Source of the DNA: Limnephilus marmoratus
Lineage: Eukaryota; Arthropoda; Insecta; Trichoptera; Limnephilidae
Length of the DNA stretch: 64,000 nucleotides
NCBI GenBank assembly: GCA_917880885.1
Contig: OU862927.1
Span: 38,963,571-39,027,570 of the forward strand
Direction of reading: 5' to 3'
Of this stretch, positions 10,070 through 22,709 are shown one piece after another. The notes under the pieces were generated by a model. It was not told where the DNA came from. It saw only the letters and a program-made list of their open reading frames with translations, and did not search any database. The translations under genes were made by a program, and so were the position numbers. Each line of letters starts with the position of its first letter. Within the stretch, counting starts at the first letter, position 1.

Positions 10070-10469
10070 ATGTATACCGCACAAGAGTCCCAACTGCTCC
10101 CGTCTAAAGCCAGTGAGACTATGGCATCCTCAATTGAAGTATGTTGTGAGGCTGAAGGTAGTGGGGAGGGGAAGGAGATAGGGAAGAGGAAGGTGGGAAG
10201 TACCTGGCTATTCCGATCTGGTCACCAAACACGGCTAATGCCATTTCAAGCAACGTTTCAATTCTGAATGGTGGTGGTACACCAGGGCGGTACTGAGAGT
10301 ATCTTCCACTCTGGAACGTGTCGCAAATATACTATATATTATTTTAAATGAATAAATTGAGAAATAACACAAATTAATCAAATAAAATTTATTTGCCTCG
10401 CCGGGATTCGATCCCGCGACCTTCGGTGTGCGGGTTTAGCGCCTTACCACTGCACTACGCCAGCCATGT
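10070..10469 (-). mobile_element. tRNA-derived SINE, family 1, full-length copy
   Basis: On the - strand a tRNA-like head (GTAGTGCAGTGGTAAGGCGC, then GGGATCGAATCCCGGCG) is followed by AAATAAATTTTATTTGATTA, the CATTCAGAATTGAAACG body and the GGAGCAGTTGGGACTC end. Confidence 0.82.
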
Positions 10470-10867
10470 GATGTAAAAGGGCAGTACTTATTTGAGATAT
10501 TTACAAAAAACCGTAAAAAACACACTTCTTCCAAAAGAAGGCGTTTTCTGGAGCTCAACTTATTTTCCATTTATAGATCAAAATGCTTTAAAAATACATT
10601 TCTGGCAAATTTCAAAGTGATCACACTAATTTCCACCTCAAATATAGGACGACAGGTTCACTATTCGATACAATGGATCCATGCCAACTCAGAATCAAGT
10701 CAAATCAACACTTCCACATGACGTTGGGGCGCCATTTGGGTGACCGATGAAATCAACTCAGAATCTCCTTTGAAAAGTCATTTACCCTTAAAATCAATCG
10801 CAGGGGAGTAGGGTCCCCCAGCAAGCAGGTTATCGCAAATATATCTGTATCGCCCGAGAGATCTTCA

Positions 10868-11192
10868 ATTTGGGAGGCGGGAATGGGTACCGCCGCCCCG
10901 GGAACCTTTATTGGATAACCAACACCTCTGCCATAGGTCACCCTGAGTGGTTCGCTACGTTTGGTGATTTAGCAGGGGTGCCCGGGTTAATGGGATGAGG
11001 TTTGTCTAGGTCTGACGACCAGGAAACACTGAACCCCAGATTCCTACCCACTCCTTAAACCCTTTTCCTTCCCAGAACTCTCCTCTCCTTCCTTTTCCTC
11101 AAAAAAACCCTCCACACAGCATCCCCAAAGATGAAATAGACCCTCAGGGAAATTATTTTCCTCAGGGCCTCCTGTGTAGAGCTCATGTAAAA
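10868..11192 (+). mobile_element. Short retroposon with LINE-type 3' hairpin
   Basis: Same head (TTTGGGAGGCGGGAATGGG) and 3' end as the copy at 5696. In this copy the hairpin arm is changed (GACCCTCAGG...CCTCAGGGCC). Confidence 0.7.
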
Positions 11193-12084
11193 AAAAGAGG
11201 TAGATACTAAGAATATAGCCCAGGCTGACTTGGGACATAGGACCTAGGTCCCCCAAGAGTGTAGTTACGTAAGTAAATTTTCTTGAATACATTTTCATGT
11301 ATGGTGACTCGGAAAATGATAGCCTGGATTATGCAAACCTGAGTGACTATAGTTCTAATGCATTTTATTTCAAAAACAGGTTCAAATGGGGAAAAACACT
11401 GCCATCGCGGTCACGAGTTCAAACGCATAAAATTATTGTGCATTTTCCTGGCCTAAGAGGTCTTGCTCGATCGAAAAATGAGATGAATCCGCTTTAAATT
11501 TCTATAATGTCGCATGTTTGTTTAAAAAATGATATAAATTTTTTTTTATTAGGTCTTTCATTAATTTTAAATAAATAAATCCCCAAAAAAGTGATTATTT
11601 CTATTTTATGAAGATAAAATCATGGGGGATCTAGGTCCCCCACAAGTGAATTTGTATAGGCTGAAAACAGCGAGTGTTGTTAAGGGTTAAAAGTGTTGAA
11701 CAAAAAAAAAGAAAATTTTGTTAACGTTAGGTTACGTTAGGTTGGGTTAGGGGCTATTTTAAAGTTATTTTGTTATAGGTTTTAATGACTTTTCAAAGAG
11801 GTGTTGGGTTGATTTCATTCTGAGTTAGCATGGAACCCTCATATGACAGAGGGGCCCTATGGAAATTTCGATAAATCATTTACCGAATGCTGTATCCCCA
11901 ATGTGTAACATTTTCTAAGCATACTAAGTAAATAGACACTTTATTAAATTATATCTTTCGAGATATTTACGAAAAATCGTAAAAAGAGCCACATTTTGAA
12001 AAAGGCGGCTTTTTTAGAATATAACATCAAATCAACGAATAAAATATCCAATTTCTTCATAAGAAAAACTCTCTTTTTATAAAT

Positions 12085-12310
12085 TTTGAAGGTTATTCCC
12101 ATCAATATATCATTGAAGAAGAAGATAACAATAATAATCTAAACGAAAATATGAAAGAGAACAAGACACGGAAAAACAGAAAAAGACAATGGTCGCAACT
12201 GGGACTCGAACCCAGACATCTCGTCTAACCGGGACGTGCGCGTTAACCAATTTCGCTATAATCGTCATTTCGTATAGTCAATCTCATATTTCAAATTTTA
12301 GAATTAACAA
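12085..12310 (-). mobile_element. tRNA-derived SINE, family 3
   Basis: The + strand shows CAACTGGGACTCGAACCCAG and GTGCGCGTTAACCAATTTCG, the reverse of a tRNA-like B box and A box. Related copies are at 12955 and 61690. It splits the upstream region of peptide gene copy C. Confidence 0.78.
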
Positions 12311-12429
12311 TATTATTTTCAACTAATTCTTTTTCCATATTACGAGCAACTACCCTTTTTATTGGAAGCAATCATTCTAAGAATTGGTTTGTAACCTGGA
12401 TAGCTTCTCGGATAAATATATCCGAATTT

Positions 12430-12687
12430 ATTCATATGAAACTATTGACTTTTTATAAAAGTCTAAATGAATAGATATTCAATAAGGAAATAAAAATCCA
12501 ATGAATATTCAATGGAGGAAATAAAAATCTACACCCATTCAGGAACATACAGTCCGCCTCGGAACAGGAATACCTAGTGAGGAGGACTGTAAACAAAACA
12601 CCTTATTTTGTATTTTTACTTATTTTGTAATTTTACATTATCCTTATATTGTCATTAAAATAAAAAAAAAAAAAAAAAAAAAAAAAA
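12430..12687 (+). mobile_element. LINE 3' end with poly(A)
   Basis: CCGCCTCGGAACAGGAATAC and CTAGTGAGGAGGACTGT form the 3' tail also seen at 39582 and 46345, and a pure A run of about 27 follows near 12661. Confidence 0.55.
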
Positions 12688-12779
12688 TTATTATAAGAAA
12701 AACATTATTTTTATAACTTTTGAAGGTTTTTCCCATCAATGTAATATAACATAGAAGAAGAAGATAACAATAATAATCT

Positions 12780-13090
12780 GAACGAAAATATGAAAGAGAG
12801 AAAAAACAGAAAAAGACAATGGTCGCAACTGGGACTCGAATGAATCTGAATGATCGTTTTCAATAAAAAAGGGTAGTTGCCCATAATATGGAAAAAGAAT
12901 TAGTAGAAGATAATATTGTTAATTCTAAAATTTGAAATATGAGATTGACAAAAATAATGGTTTGACAGAAGGTGGCAATAGCGGAATTGGTTAACGCGCA
13001 CGACCTGATTAGACAAGAGGTCTGGTTTCGAGTCCCAGTTGCGGCCATTGTCTTTTTCTGTGTCTTCATATTTTCGTTTAGATTATTAGT
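12780..13090. mobile_element. Inverted pair of SINE family 3 fragments
   Basis: A - strand fragment ends at 12841 (CAACTGGGACTCGAA). A + strand head at about 12973-13047 has GGAATTGGTTAACGCGCACG and TTTCGAGTCCCAGTTGCGG. They face each other around about 110 bp. Confidence 0.7.
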
Positions 13091-13711
13091 GTTATCTTCT
13101 TCTTAAAAATAAAATATCCGTTACAAGTTATAACAACAAACATTTTCACGGTTTCATGACAACTCATAATCAATTCAACTCAACACCACTTTTAAAAGTC
13201 ATTAACAGCTATGAAAAAAAAGAAAAATAGCCCATAACCTAACCTAACCTAACACAACCTAACGCAACCTAATCTATTTGACCAATTATTTCATCACTTT
13301 TAATGACTTTTCAAATGAGGTGTTGATTGAGTTCATTCTGAGTTGTCCGGTCACCCATTTCACAGTACATACTTTTTTTTTATTAGGGGGAAGTTTGCTC
13401 AATTTTAACCAAATCCATCAACTAGTTAGGCACTTTTCAATTTTACAATTTAATAACAACTTTTCTAAAACTGGTCTAGAAATTTCCATATTTTCAACAA
13501 AACTGTTGATCACATAGTCAAAACATTTAAAATCGCATTCTATTATAATCACAGCTGAACTAAAAAAACTGGGTAATGTTTATACCAGATTATTGTATTG
13601 TTACAATAACACCATTTTATAATACACACAAATATTTACAACATGATTTTTGCTTATTTTAATGGGGGTTAATCCCCGCAGTATTTTCGTATTCTTTTGT
13701 GTTAGATGGGA

Positions 13712-13795
13712 TATAAGTTCTGACTGTGGTGGTATGTCGTCAGTAGTGAAAAGTATTTGGTGAATATTCTAGAAAACATAGGCAGGAAAGATAAC
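13712..13795 (+). promoter_or_regulatory. Core promoter and 5' UTR of peptide gene copy C
   Basis: TATAAG at 13712 and TCAGT with its A at 13742, again 30 bp apart; the 5' UTR is 54 nt. The conserved upstream block is split: its distal part is at about 11940-12060 and the proximal part starts near 13090, with LINE and SINE insertions between them. Confidence 0.72.
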
Positions 13796-15276
13796 ATGAA
13801 TTCGATTGTTGCATTTTGCTTGATATGGATGTCCGTATTGATCATTGCCACGGTAAGATATTCCTTTTGTTTTCGCTACAACAGTGTTGACCAACCGTTT
13901 TAAACTAGGGAAAAGTTAACCATTTTCAATTGACTTCTTTTCGCGGACCGCAATGGGGTGGTTACCAACGTAGATAAGTCAGTCAACTATTCAATCAGTG
14001 GTGTCTTAACCCGTCAGGCTAATTTGGTCGCTTTTCAGAACAACTCAAATAGGTCTCATCGAAATCGTTGTTTCTTCTTTACTATCATAGTAAGAAATAT
14101 TATTATACAGGGTGTCCGGGGGTAAAGTGCATTAACTTCGGGAGGTGATTCTACATGATGGTAGGAGTAAAAAAGATAAATGACTTTTTTCGAAATTCCA
14201 ACTTTTTTTTCCCATACAAAAAGACGTACCTACTAAAAATCCTTAGTGTGATGTACGATCTTACTTGCTGAGAGCCTGCCGGGCGCCCGACTCGATTGTG
14301 ATTGGCCCGTATCGTAACAGCGGAAAATAATAAATCTGGCCGCACACGCCGGACTAATTTCATCTTTTTACCTCAAAACTACCCCTAAAAGTTGGAATTT
14401 CGACCCGAAGTTAATGCACTTTACCCCCGGACATCCTGTATATATATTAAACCGCTTACTCATTAATATGGTATATTTTTTATTCAAACAGTTAGATTTA
14501 GTTTTATTATCACGAAAAGTGAGTATTTATGGTGGGAGGAGAAAAAAAACATGCAAAAATATGCATTTAACATTTTAATTTTGTTAAAATTAATTCACTT
14601 ACGCGGTAACGCCATTTTTATATTTACCCTTTTTATTTAACACTAGCTGGTTCACGGCATGCGTTGCTATGCCATTTAATTAAGAAATTGTTTCTCCTTG
14701 CGCGTCCTCTCCCATTCGTCCCGTCCCCCTTCTGTCCCCCCCTCATTCCTCTCCCGCGTCCTCTTCCCCTCTCGCGTTTCCACTCCGCCTCCTCCACCTT
14801 CCCTCTCCCCACTCCACTCCCCCCCTTCCCCCGTCCCGCAAACCCCCCTTCCGAGTTCTCCTCCCCCCTACCAGGTTCCCCTTCCCACTCCCTGGTTTCC
14901 CTCCTCTCGCGTTCCACAAATTAATTCAACGTACATTTAGTTTTCAAACAGCTCGCGTACCACCTATTGTAATTTTTTTATACAATTTTCATAATTCCAA
15001 AGCTCACCAGACAATAACGAACACAAGAAAAAATAATTATCCAATTTGGTGCAGTCGTTCGGAAGTTATGCGCGTACATACATTTCGGCGATTCATTTTT
15101 ATACAAATTTTATAATGCCAGAGCTCACCAGTAGTTTTATACAAACCTTGTCCTGGCAATAACGAACACAACAAAAAAAGAATTATCCTATTTGGTGCAG
15201 TCGTTCAGAAGTTATGCGCGTACATACATTTCGGTGATTCATTTTTATTTATATAGAAGATAGAAGATTTATATAG

Positions 15277-15310
<34 letters not shown>

Positions 15311-18300
15311 TATAGATAGATAGAAGAAGATAGATAGATAGATAGATAGAAGTTTTTTTTTTATTTTTTTATTAACCAATACATATAATATACAATTAAC
15401 CAAAATATATATAATATATAATATTAGTGGTAACAATACCTCCCTAATTGAGAAATTCTCGTGTTTAGAGAGGGAGCACTATCATATTGACAGTACTATA
15501 CATACTTAACAGTTGTTACAAATTGAATGTATGTAGATCAATTTTTTTTTTATACATAATGAATAATAAGTTGGCATTTTTGTACATAATGAAAATATAA
15601 GTTGGCCTTTTTTTGTACATAATGAAACATAATGTGAATTTTCATATATATAGATAATATTAGTTGGCATTTTTTGTTCATAATGCAAATATAAGTTGGC
15701 ACATCGTAACCAATCATCAAACCAATCCCAGGATTGAAACCAGAGAGAGAGAGATCGTAACACATACTTAAATCTAGTTGAAAGTAAAATGTTTTTTAAG
15801 TTTTTGTTTAAAAAATTCATAATAGGCCACTTGCATGGATTTCATAACGACTTGGAAAAAATCATGTGGATAGATCTTTTTACTAAGATTAAGAAAATGG
15901 TAGAAAAATTGTTTAGAAATGTACAGTTTTTTTTATTTTTAAATAAATAAATCCATTATCTGGGCTCGTGACGTCACTACATGAAAATGTCCCGTCTCCG
16001 AAAATGTTCCTATTATTTTTTTTAAATTCCACACTGATTTATTTTTTTATATGGCATCACTTTGATTTCAGGCGAATTTTTGAATTCGTTCACTAGATTT
16101 ATTGTTTGTTCTCTGCGAACTTATCATTTGGTTTCACTTTTTGACAGATGCTCTGAAGAGAACCCCGTACTTTTAATGATCTACGGGATTCTCTTCAGAA
16201 CGTGCAGATGATGTCGGTACGTGTTTTAGAGGTATAATGATTATGGTGCTGATTTTAACAAAATTAATTTTTTTTTTTTTTTTATGCACCAGATTTAAAT
16301 GTCCGGGTTAAATTTTCCCCCAAAAAAAAAAAGGAAAAAAAGAAGGGAAAACTAAACCCTTTCACACACTTCCCCAAATGATCATCTAGTCAACCCACGC
16401 TATGCAATTGCACTATATAAGTATTATAAATACAAGAACAACATGTCAACCTACTAGAGACCAAATGGGAATATAATTCACCGACTCCAGATATTTTCAT
16501 ATCAGAGGGTTCGGCTCTGTGGCATTTCTAATTGAACCTATAAATCCTACCGATCCCTCAATATAAATATTTAAAAAATCCTTTGTAATCCTACATGTAT
16601 TTAAAATGACTGATTTTTGCATTTTTATATACAAATTTAGAAGTTTTAAATTTTAAATTTACAAGTTTAAGTATATTACATTGAATTTAGTAATATAGAC
16701 GCTGTTCATTATAATGATTTATGATCAATAAGATGGATCAAGGAAAAATAATATTTATGAGATGTAATATTTTTGGTATGCCTCGTTATTCTCCTGTGCC
16801 ATTCGTGTGGAAAACGTTATTTTTTTTAAAAATGATTTTGGCTATGTAATTATCGTTTTTTCACACCTATAAACTTATGTCCCGTCTTTCCGGTTTATAA
16901 AAAATGGTCTGATTTTTCGGATTGAAATTTTCAAAAAATTCCCAGGGTTTCAAAAATACGATAAAAAAAAATAAAAATGCAGAACGTCTTAGAATATTTG
17001 CCTAAACCGGAAAAAAAAAATTAAAAATTTGATGCAAGTGGCCTATTCCTTTCGGATTGTATTTCTTTAGGGAGTTCGTTTTAACGTTTTAACGTTATTG
17101 TATATCTTTAGGGAGTTCGTTTTAACGTTCTTTAGAATTTTATGGCTGAGTATGTGTAATGATGTTGGGCTGTTGTTGTATTAAGTTTAGGGATTATTAT
17201 TTGTCCTAAGGTTCTCGGCCTGGTGCTAAATGACTTTGTTGTTAGTTTATCTTTGTGGTTTTGAAGTAATGCATTTTTTTGATATAGATAGATTTCATAG
17301 ACAATCAATCAATGCTGCCAATCATAGAAAAAATATTATTGCCATGTGAAACAATAATTTATTCACGTTATTAAGTGAATGCATTATTGACATATTCGTA
17401 CCTGTATTTATAACAGTAGAACATGGAAAGAAATGTATCAGAATAATTACACACACCCACTAGACAAACCCTGCTTTGCCAAACAAACCTTTCAAAGCCT
17501 GGGATGTATATCTAAATTATGATGACGTGCAGCTTTCGTAGTTTGAATTTGAAAAAGGTACTTTTTTGTTTTTATTTTGACGAGAATTTATTTTATAAGA
17601 TTGGTACTTCCGACAAATGTCACATTTGATTGTCTAAAGAAGTTTTACTTCAAAAAGGGAATATTCCGTATTATCCGTGCGTCAAACTTCGACAACACGA
17701 ACGTTACGTATTATCCGTGAGGTGGACTCTATGCATATTTACCGAAATATTATCTAAATGTTTAAAAATTAACCTAAACGAAGTAAAATGTACACCGTTA
17801 CCAAAGTTTGGGATCGCAATATGAAAAAAAAATTGAAACTTTAGGAATTTTTTATTAATTATTTTTACATGGAACGACAAAAAGCTAGATAACAATAACT
17901 TTTAAACATTTGTCTAATAAAATGAGTAGATATATGTTTTTATTTTTTTCGTTATCAGTAATTTTATTTAGAAAAAATAAAAAGATGAGCCATTTTAAAA
18001 CTTTTTAATGTTTGCTTGCAAAAATTTTATATTTAAAAAATAATGTTTATTTCGAATAACAAAATTTAAAGCATATTTTTTCACCATTCAAAAACGGTTT
18101 TTAATTTTCGGATACGTTCAGAAATATTTGATTTCTTTGGATTTTATTGTAAAACGGAAATATAATGACCCTCTGACAAAATACGGTCAAGGCCCGAGGG
18201 GTTAAAGCTGTTTATATTTTCTAAAACCTATTTTTAGCGCCGCATGCCAAAATTTTATATCTTCAAGGCTAAACTAATAAATATTGTCGATTTTCATTAT

Positions 18301-19758
18301 TTTGAAATATTGAAAAAATCACACAAAAATATATAGACAAAAGTTTGGTCTATTATTTATTTTTGTAACACAAATTTTTAAAACATTAAATATTTGATGG
18401 CATCCGTTAAACTGGATGTCGACTTTCATAAAAGTGTCAATATTTTTAAAACTGATGACATTTACGTTATTTTTTTATTGTACAGCAGATTAATTATCCA
18501 ATAAGGATAATAATCTGTTGTACAATTAAAGCTATCTAAAGAAGAGTTATATATATCTAGTGTTTCCAATATTTTGTTCAACAGTACCATCCCTCTTGTC
18601 ATGATATGCTGTGCTAGAACATCTGTTCTGCCGTATGGTATTTTGAACAAATCGTGTCGACAACTAAGGCTGAAATTTTCAGGCACGTATAAGCCATAGC
18701 ATTCCAAGAGGAACGGGCTGTCAATATAGTAGTTATGGATTATGTTAAAACTAAGAATTGCAAGATTTGCATAACGTCTAGCTAAATCTATTTGTTGCCT
18801 CAAGTAATTCTATATGGTGCATGAACCTCGGATAAGTTCCACGCATCCGCATATTACCTAAGGATTTTTTTCTGGATTTGTTCCAGCATATTAACATGAT
18901 TAGTTTGGTGCGGAGTCCGCACACCACTAGCATACTCCAGCTTACTTCTTATGACGCCATCAGACATGGCTATCATTGCATCTGGCTCATCATTGTGATA
19001 TTCTGACCCATCACGAGTTTTGGGACATCCTGGGTTAAGAGCGGAGAAGATCTTCGAAAATACCGTCCAATATAAAAATAGATGAAAATGCATTAAATTT
19101 TTAAAAAAGTTACAAAATACTCGTATGTGAAGTGTAGTTTTAAAAATTTGTAATCTTTGGTATTGTTCTTCATTTGTAACTTGATTGCTACGAATGTGCC
19201 CAAAATGCTCAACATGTTACGACATAAAAAATATAAAAATTGCAAATTAATTAATTAATATCCTGTGGCACCATTTTAATTCAAAATTAATAAAATACTT
19301 TTTTTAACCACTTTTATTGTCTAAAAAAACCAACGTGTAATTTAAAGTATAAAATAACATAAACAGTATAATATTTGGTATAGGTTTTAGTCGCACCGAT
19401 CCCATAGCAGTTTGAAACCGGCTAGGCACAAAAGAAATAAAGTGGTTACAAATATTGTCTTGTTTACCTCGTCTGCAGCACAACGAATGATGTTCTATTT
19501 ATTTATTTCCAGATCGGGGTGCCCCTGAATTCCGACAAGGGTCCCTTCGGCCTGCACCGCATCAGAGAGCGTTCCCCCCGACACACGAGTCGCTACGGCA
19601 ACGGTAGGGACTTCTCGTCAAGCGAGTCCGACGAGCGTCGGCGGTACCCAAACTACCCCCAGCAGAACCAAGGCTACCCGCAACGGTACCCAGGGTATCC
19701 GTACCAGCAGAACTATCCTCAGCGGTACCCGGGGTATCCGTACCAGGGGCGGAAGTAA
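13796..19758 (+). CDS. Secreted Tyr/Pro/Gln-rich peptide gene, copy C (exons 13796-13852 and 19513-19758)
   Basis: Third paralogue. Exon 1 encodes MNSIVAFCLIWMSVLIIAT, a clean hydrophobic signal peptide, ending at ACG|GTAAGA. Exon 2 follows ATTTATTTCCAG, for 100 aa in total. The mature part starts IGVPLNSDKGPFGLHRIR, then a basic linker (RHTSRYGNGRD), a Ser/Glu patch (FSSSESDE), RRR, and repeats in which Gln is often replaced by Arg or Asn (YPQRYPGYPYQQN). It ends YQGRK. The intron is 5660 nt, much longer than in A and B, and contains a MITE, a Helitron, a (TAGA)n run and LINE remnants, so the length difference is explained by insertions. The exon pairing is inferred from order and from paralogue structure; no other signal exon or family exon 2 lies between them. 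Promoter and 3' flank match the other copies. Confidence 0.75.
14106..14450. mobile_element. MITE, TACAGGGTGTCCGGGGGTAA type
   Basis: The left end TACAGGGTGTCCGGGGGTAA plus AGTGCATTAACTTCGG is mirrored at the right by CCGAAGTTAATGCACTTTAC. A close relative is at 28592-28965. It lies in the long intron of copy C. Confidence 0.78.
14643..15257 (-). mobile_element. Non-autonomous Helitron, family 1
   Basis: On the - strand it starts TCTATATAAATAAAAATGAA and ends GTGAACCAGCTAG|T. A GA-rich stretch (polypyrimidine on the + strand) near the 3' end creates spurious Pro/Ser-rich frames on the + strand. Related copies are at 21130, 27272, 30015, 41430 and 49992. Confidence 0.7.
15278..15348. repeat. 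(TAGA)n microsatellite
   Basis: Repeated TAGATAGATAGA with one AGAAGA interruption. Confidence 0.95.
15555..15715. repeat. Degenerate ~30-bp tandem repeat (AAGTTGGCATTTTTTGTACATAATG)
   Basis: Four imperfect units contain AAGTTGGC and GTACATAATG or GTTCATAATG. The apparent frames on the - strand are products of the repeat. Confidence 0.6.
15830..18450. other. Intron C interior, no recognised feature apart from one hairpin
   Basis: AT-rich, with short scattered frames. Only the inverted repeat at 16152-16199 stands out. Text near 17040-17250 (TTTAGGGAGTTCGTTTTAACG, twice) resembles degraded LINE sequence but carries no readable motif. Confidence 0.5.
16152..16199. repeat. 18-bp hairpin
   Basis: TCTGAAGAGAACCCCGTA and TACGGGATTCTCTTCAGA pair with one mismatch around a 12-nt loop. 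Confidence 0.7.
18462..19093 (-). mobile_element. LINE reverse-transcriptase C-terminal remnant
   Basis: The - strand encodes VIRSKLEYASGVRTPHQTNH with MLEQIQKKILR, the typical C-terminal RT region, then RRYANLAILSFNIIHNYYI in another frame. Decayed; it lies in the intron of copy C. Confidence 0.75.
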
Positions 19759-20257
19759 CGGACAGCATTTCAGCAAATGCTGACTGGGGCCTGGGACCTT
19801 CTGGAGCTTCCTTTCAGTTCCGTCTTTATCCCATGGGAACCCAGGACCTCCTGAATGGGGAAGGAACGGCCTGGAACTCGCAGCCGCCAGGAGCCAGAGA
19901 AATCGCAGTATTTTCCTAATATTTAAAACGCACTTGCTGTTATTTTATCAAGAAAACGGCGCTGTACAAATCATGCATTTTTTATAAATTATTATTAAGG
20001 TTCAATTATTATTAAGATACAATTAACTAAAGGTTACTTGAAACATAACGTGTTTATAATTTTATTATCATGCCCGCCTATACTATAAGTTTATTTTTTT
20101 TAATATTAACTTCACCCAGGAGGCCCCGATGGGAAATAAGTTTCTTAGAGCGTAATATGCCATCTTGGGGAGGCTGTGGAAACTGTACACAGCGTGTAAT
20201 TGAAATTGTGGCCACAGGACACGGAAAATATAATATATATTTTTAAAGTGAAAATCT

Positions 20258-20365
20258 CACAAGAGTCCCAGCTGCTCCACTCTGGAGCCACTGAGACTTT
20301 GGCATCTCCAATTGGGATATGTTGTGAGGCTGGAGGTAGTGGGGAGGGGAAAGAGATATTGAAAG
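20258..20365 (-). mobile_element. SINE family 1 fragment 3' of copy C
   Basis: Contains CAAGAGTCCCAGCTGCTCCA, TGAGACTTTGGCATCTCC and GGTAGTGGGGAGGGGAAAG. Confidence 0.7.
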
Positions 20366-21129
20366 TGAGTCAGAATTTTTTTTTAAAACACTTAACCTTT
20401 TAAAAGAGGAAAATGGGAAATTGGGAAAAAATTGCTCTGAACACGGGTCGGAAAATTGTAATTTAATCGTTTAAAATTTTTGAAACTAAGAAATTCCAAG
20501 TTTTGATAATTTTATTTTTGACGTTTTCACGTCTTGGATGCTGTTTGAAAGTTCAACAGTTATTTTGGAAAATAACAGAGGGCGCTACTTTCGTTTACAA
20601 TAATCGAAAATACACAGTCCCCTGGGTAATAATACTATCAGACGTTGGAGTGAAGATGTATGGTGACCATTTTGTGTTGATATTTAATTTTAAGTAATAT
20701 ATTGCTATTAGTTTAAAAAGGACAAAGATGAAAAATAAAATAACAAATTATAAAATGTATTATAGATACTATTAATTTAGAAAGCAAAGAAAAAAATGTT
20801 GGCTATCCTTGGTTAACAAGTTAACACTAATAATTTAACAATCTTTCCACTAAGCTTGTTTTTACGATAATATAACATTACCAGACACATGTATGACGTA
20901 AGAGGTGTACCTAACTTTTTGAAAGTACACAAGGAATTATGTTCTGGAAGGCTATTAAACGTAAGCGGATTTTTAACCAGCTCATTTAAATTGGAAGTAA
21001 TCCACGGAAAAACACCTAACCAGCTAAATATATATATATATATATAGTAAAAACACTCTGATAGTACAGAGTTCATACATGGCGTCAGGAAATTTGTCGC
21101 ATAAGCGGGTACTGATGAAACTATTTCAC

Positions 21130-21515
21130 AATAGCTGGTTGCCGGCGTGCGTTGCTACGCCATTTAATAAAGACATTGTTTCTCCCTGCGTGTCCTTTCT
21201 CATTCGTCCCAGTCCCCTCTCGCGTTCCCACTCCACTCCCCCATTCCCCCGTCCAGCGAACCACCCTCTCGAGTTACCCCCCCAGTTTCCCTCCCTCCTC
21301 CCGGGTTCCCCTCCCCTCTCTGCCGCGAACCCCCTACCCGAGTTCCCCTCCCCGCTCCCGCATTCCATGCTTTCAGTCCCGGTACATTCAGTTTTCAAAC
21401 AGCTCGCGTGCCACCTATTGCAATTTTTTTAATACAAATTTCATAATGTCAGAGCTCACCAGTAGTTTTATACAAACATTGTCCTGACAATAGCGAACGC
21501 AAAAAAAGAATTATC
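21130..21515 (-). mobile_element. Non-autonomous Helitron, family 1 (truncated)
   Basis: The 3' end at 21133 (AGCTGGTTGCCGGCGTGCG on the + strand) and the polypyrimidine stretch match 14643; the 5' part is missing beyond about 21515. Confidence 0.65.
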
Positions 21516-21619
21516 TATTATCGTTAAGTTATCTATTAAGTACTAACATATAAACAAAATTGATTTGATTCAGAAAAAATCATAAAATACCTTTCTTATA
21601 AATTGCACAATCGATTTAA

Positions 21620-21905
21620 TAATTACCTTGTTGCAACAAAATTTTCCAAAATTGATGCATACGCAGACAATTCTCCGATGCGATGTTGGTATATAAAATC
21701 GTAAATAACCTAACTGACTGTCCAGAATTAGTGAATAGAATAGATTTGAAAGTACCTACACGGCATACACGTTCGTGTAATATTTTTAAAGAATATGAAA
21801 AATATGAACAATTACATTTACAAACACATGGAAAAGGCGTCGCAGGCAAAACATTTTCTAGGTCGAAGTATAAACCAATGCTTTTGATTTCTTTTTCGGA
21901 GATAC
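21620..21905 (+). mobile_element. LINE C-terminal fragment
   Basis: Encodes LVYKIVNNLTDCPELVNRID and LKVPTRHTR, matching the C-terminal region of the LINE at 50410-51490 (NNLIDCPQML..IRVPVKSTR). An A-rich low-complexity tract follows at about 22015-22125. Confidence 0.7.
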
Positions 21906-22014
21906 GAAAACACGATTTAATTTTTTTGCTAACAATAATATTATTTAAAAAACTTTTTGTATTTGCATTCAAAATTTTTATATTTAAAAAATTATACGTT
22001 TATTTCGAATAAAA

Positions 22015-22130
22015 AAATTTCAATTTTCAAAATAAAAAAAAATAAATAAATAAAAAAAAAAAAAAATAAAAAAAAAAAAAAAAAAATAAATAAATAAAAT
22101 AAAATAAAAAATAAAAAAATAAAAAAATTT
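22015..22130. repeat. A-rich low-complexity tract (AAAATAAATAA)n
   Basis: Almost only A with periodic T, in a position consistent with a LINE tail. Confidence 0.9.
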
Positions 22131-22617
22131 CACTTATCTCATTACCTTTCAAAATAGTTTTTTGTAGTTTTCGGATGCGTTCCGAAATATTTCATTTATT
22201 TGGATTTTATTGTAAGGCGGAAGTTTGTTGGTCTTCCGACAAAATAAGGCGCGAGGCCTGAGGGGTTAGTTATTTTCGGAGGAAGTTCGCTAAATTATAA
22301 CCACATCGTCACCTAGTTACTCACTATTTAATAACAATAATTTATAAAATAGCACGGAAACTCCAAATTTTCAACAAAAATAATTAATCACATATAACGT
22401 ATTTGGTCGATGCATATACGTCAACTTATTTAAAATCACACTCGGCTCATTATTATCCGAATCAAACTAAAAAGTACCGGTTAAAGTTTATGCCAGGCTA
22501 TTGTACTGTTATAATAATATCATATAATTTACGCAAATTTTGACAATATGAATGTTATTTATTTTAATGGCGTTTTAATCTGCCCAATATTTTCGTGTTC
22601 TATTGTGATAAATGGGA

Positions 22618-22709
22618 TATAAGTTCTGACTGTGGCGGCGTACCGTCAGTTGGGCAAAATCTGTGGCGAATATTTTAGAAAAGAGGCACAAGAAAGGATA
22701 AATTTCAAA
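22618..22709 (+). promoter_or_regulatory. Core promoter and 5' UTR of peptide gene copy D
   Basis: TATAAG at 22618 and TCAGT with its A at 22648 keep the 30-bp spacing although the bases between them have diverged from the other copies (GGCGGCGTACCG instead of GGTGGTATGTCG). The 5' UTR is 62 nt. Conserved upstream sequence starts near 22255. Confidence 0.72.

Noticed and set aside
14664..14940. Pro/Ser-rich proteins in overlapping frames (also near 21150-21430, 27260-27530, 30250-30440, 41473-41661)
   Set aside because: They come from the polypyrimidine stretch of family 1 Helitrons, are open in several frames at once and start and stop at different places in each copy.
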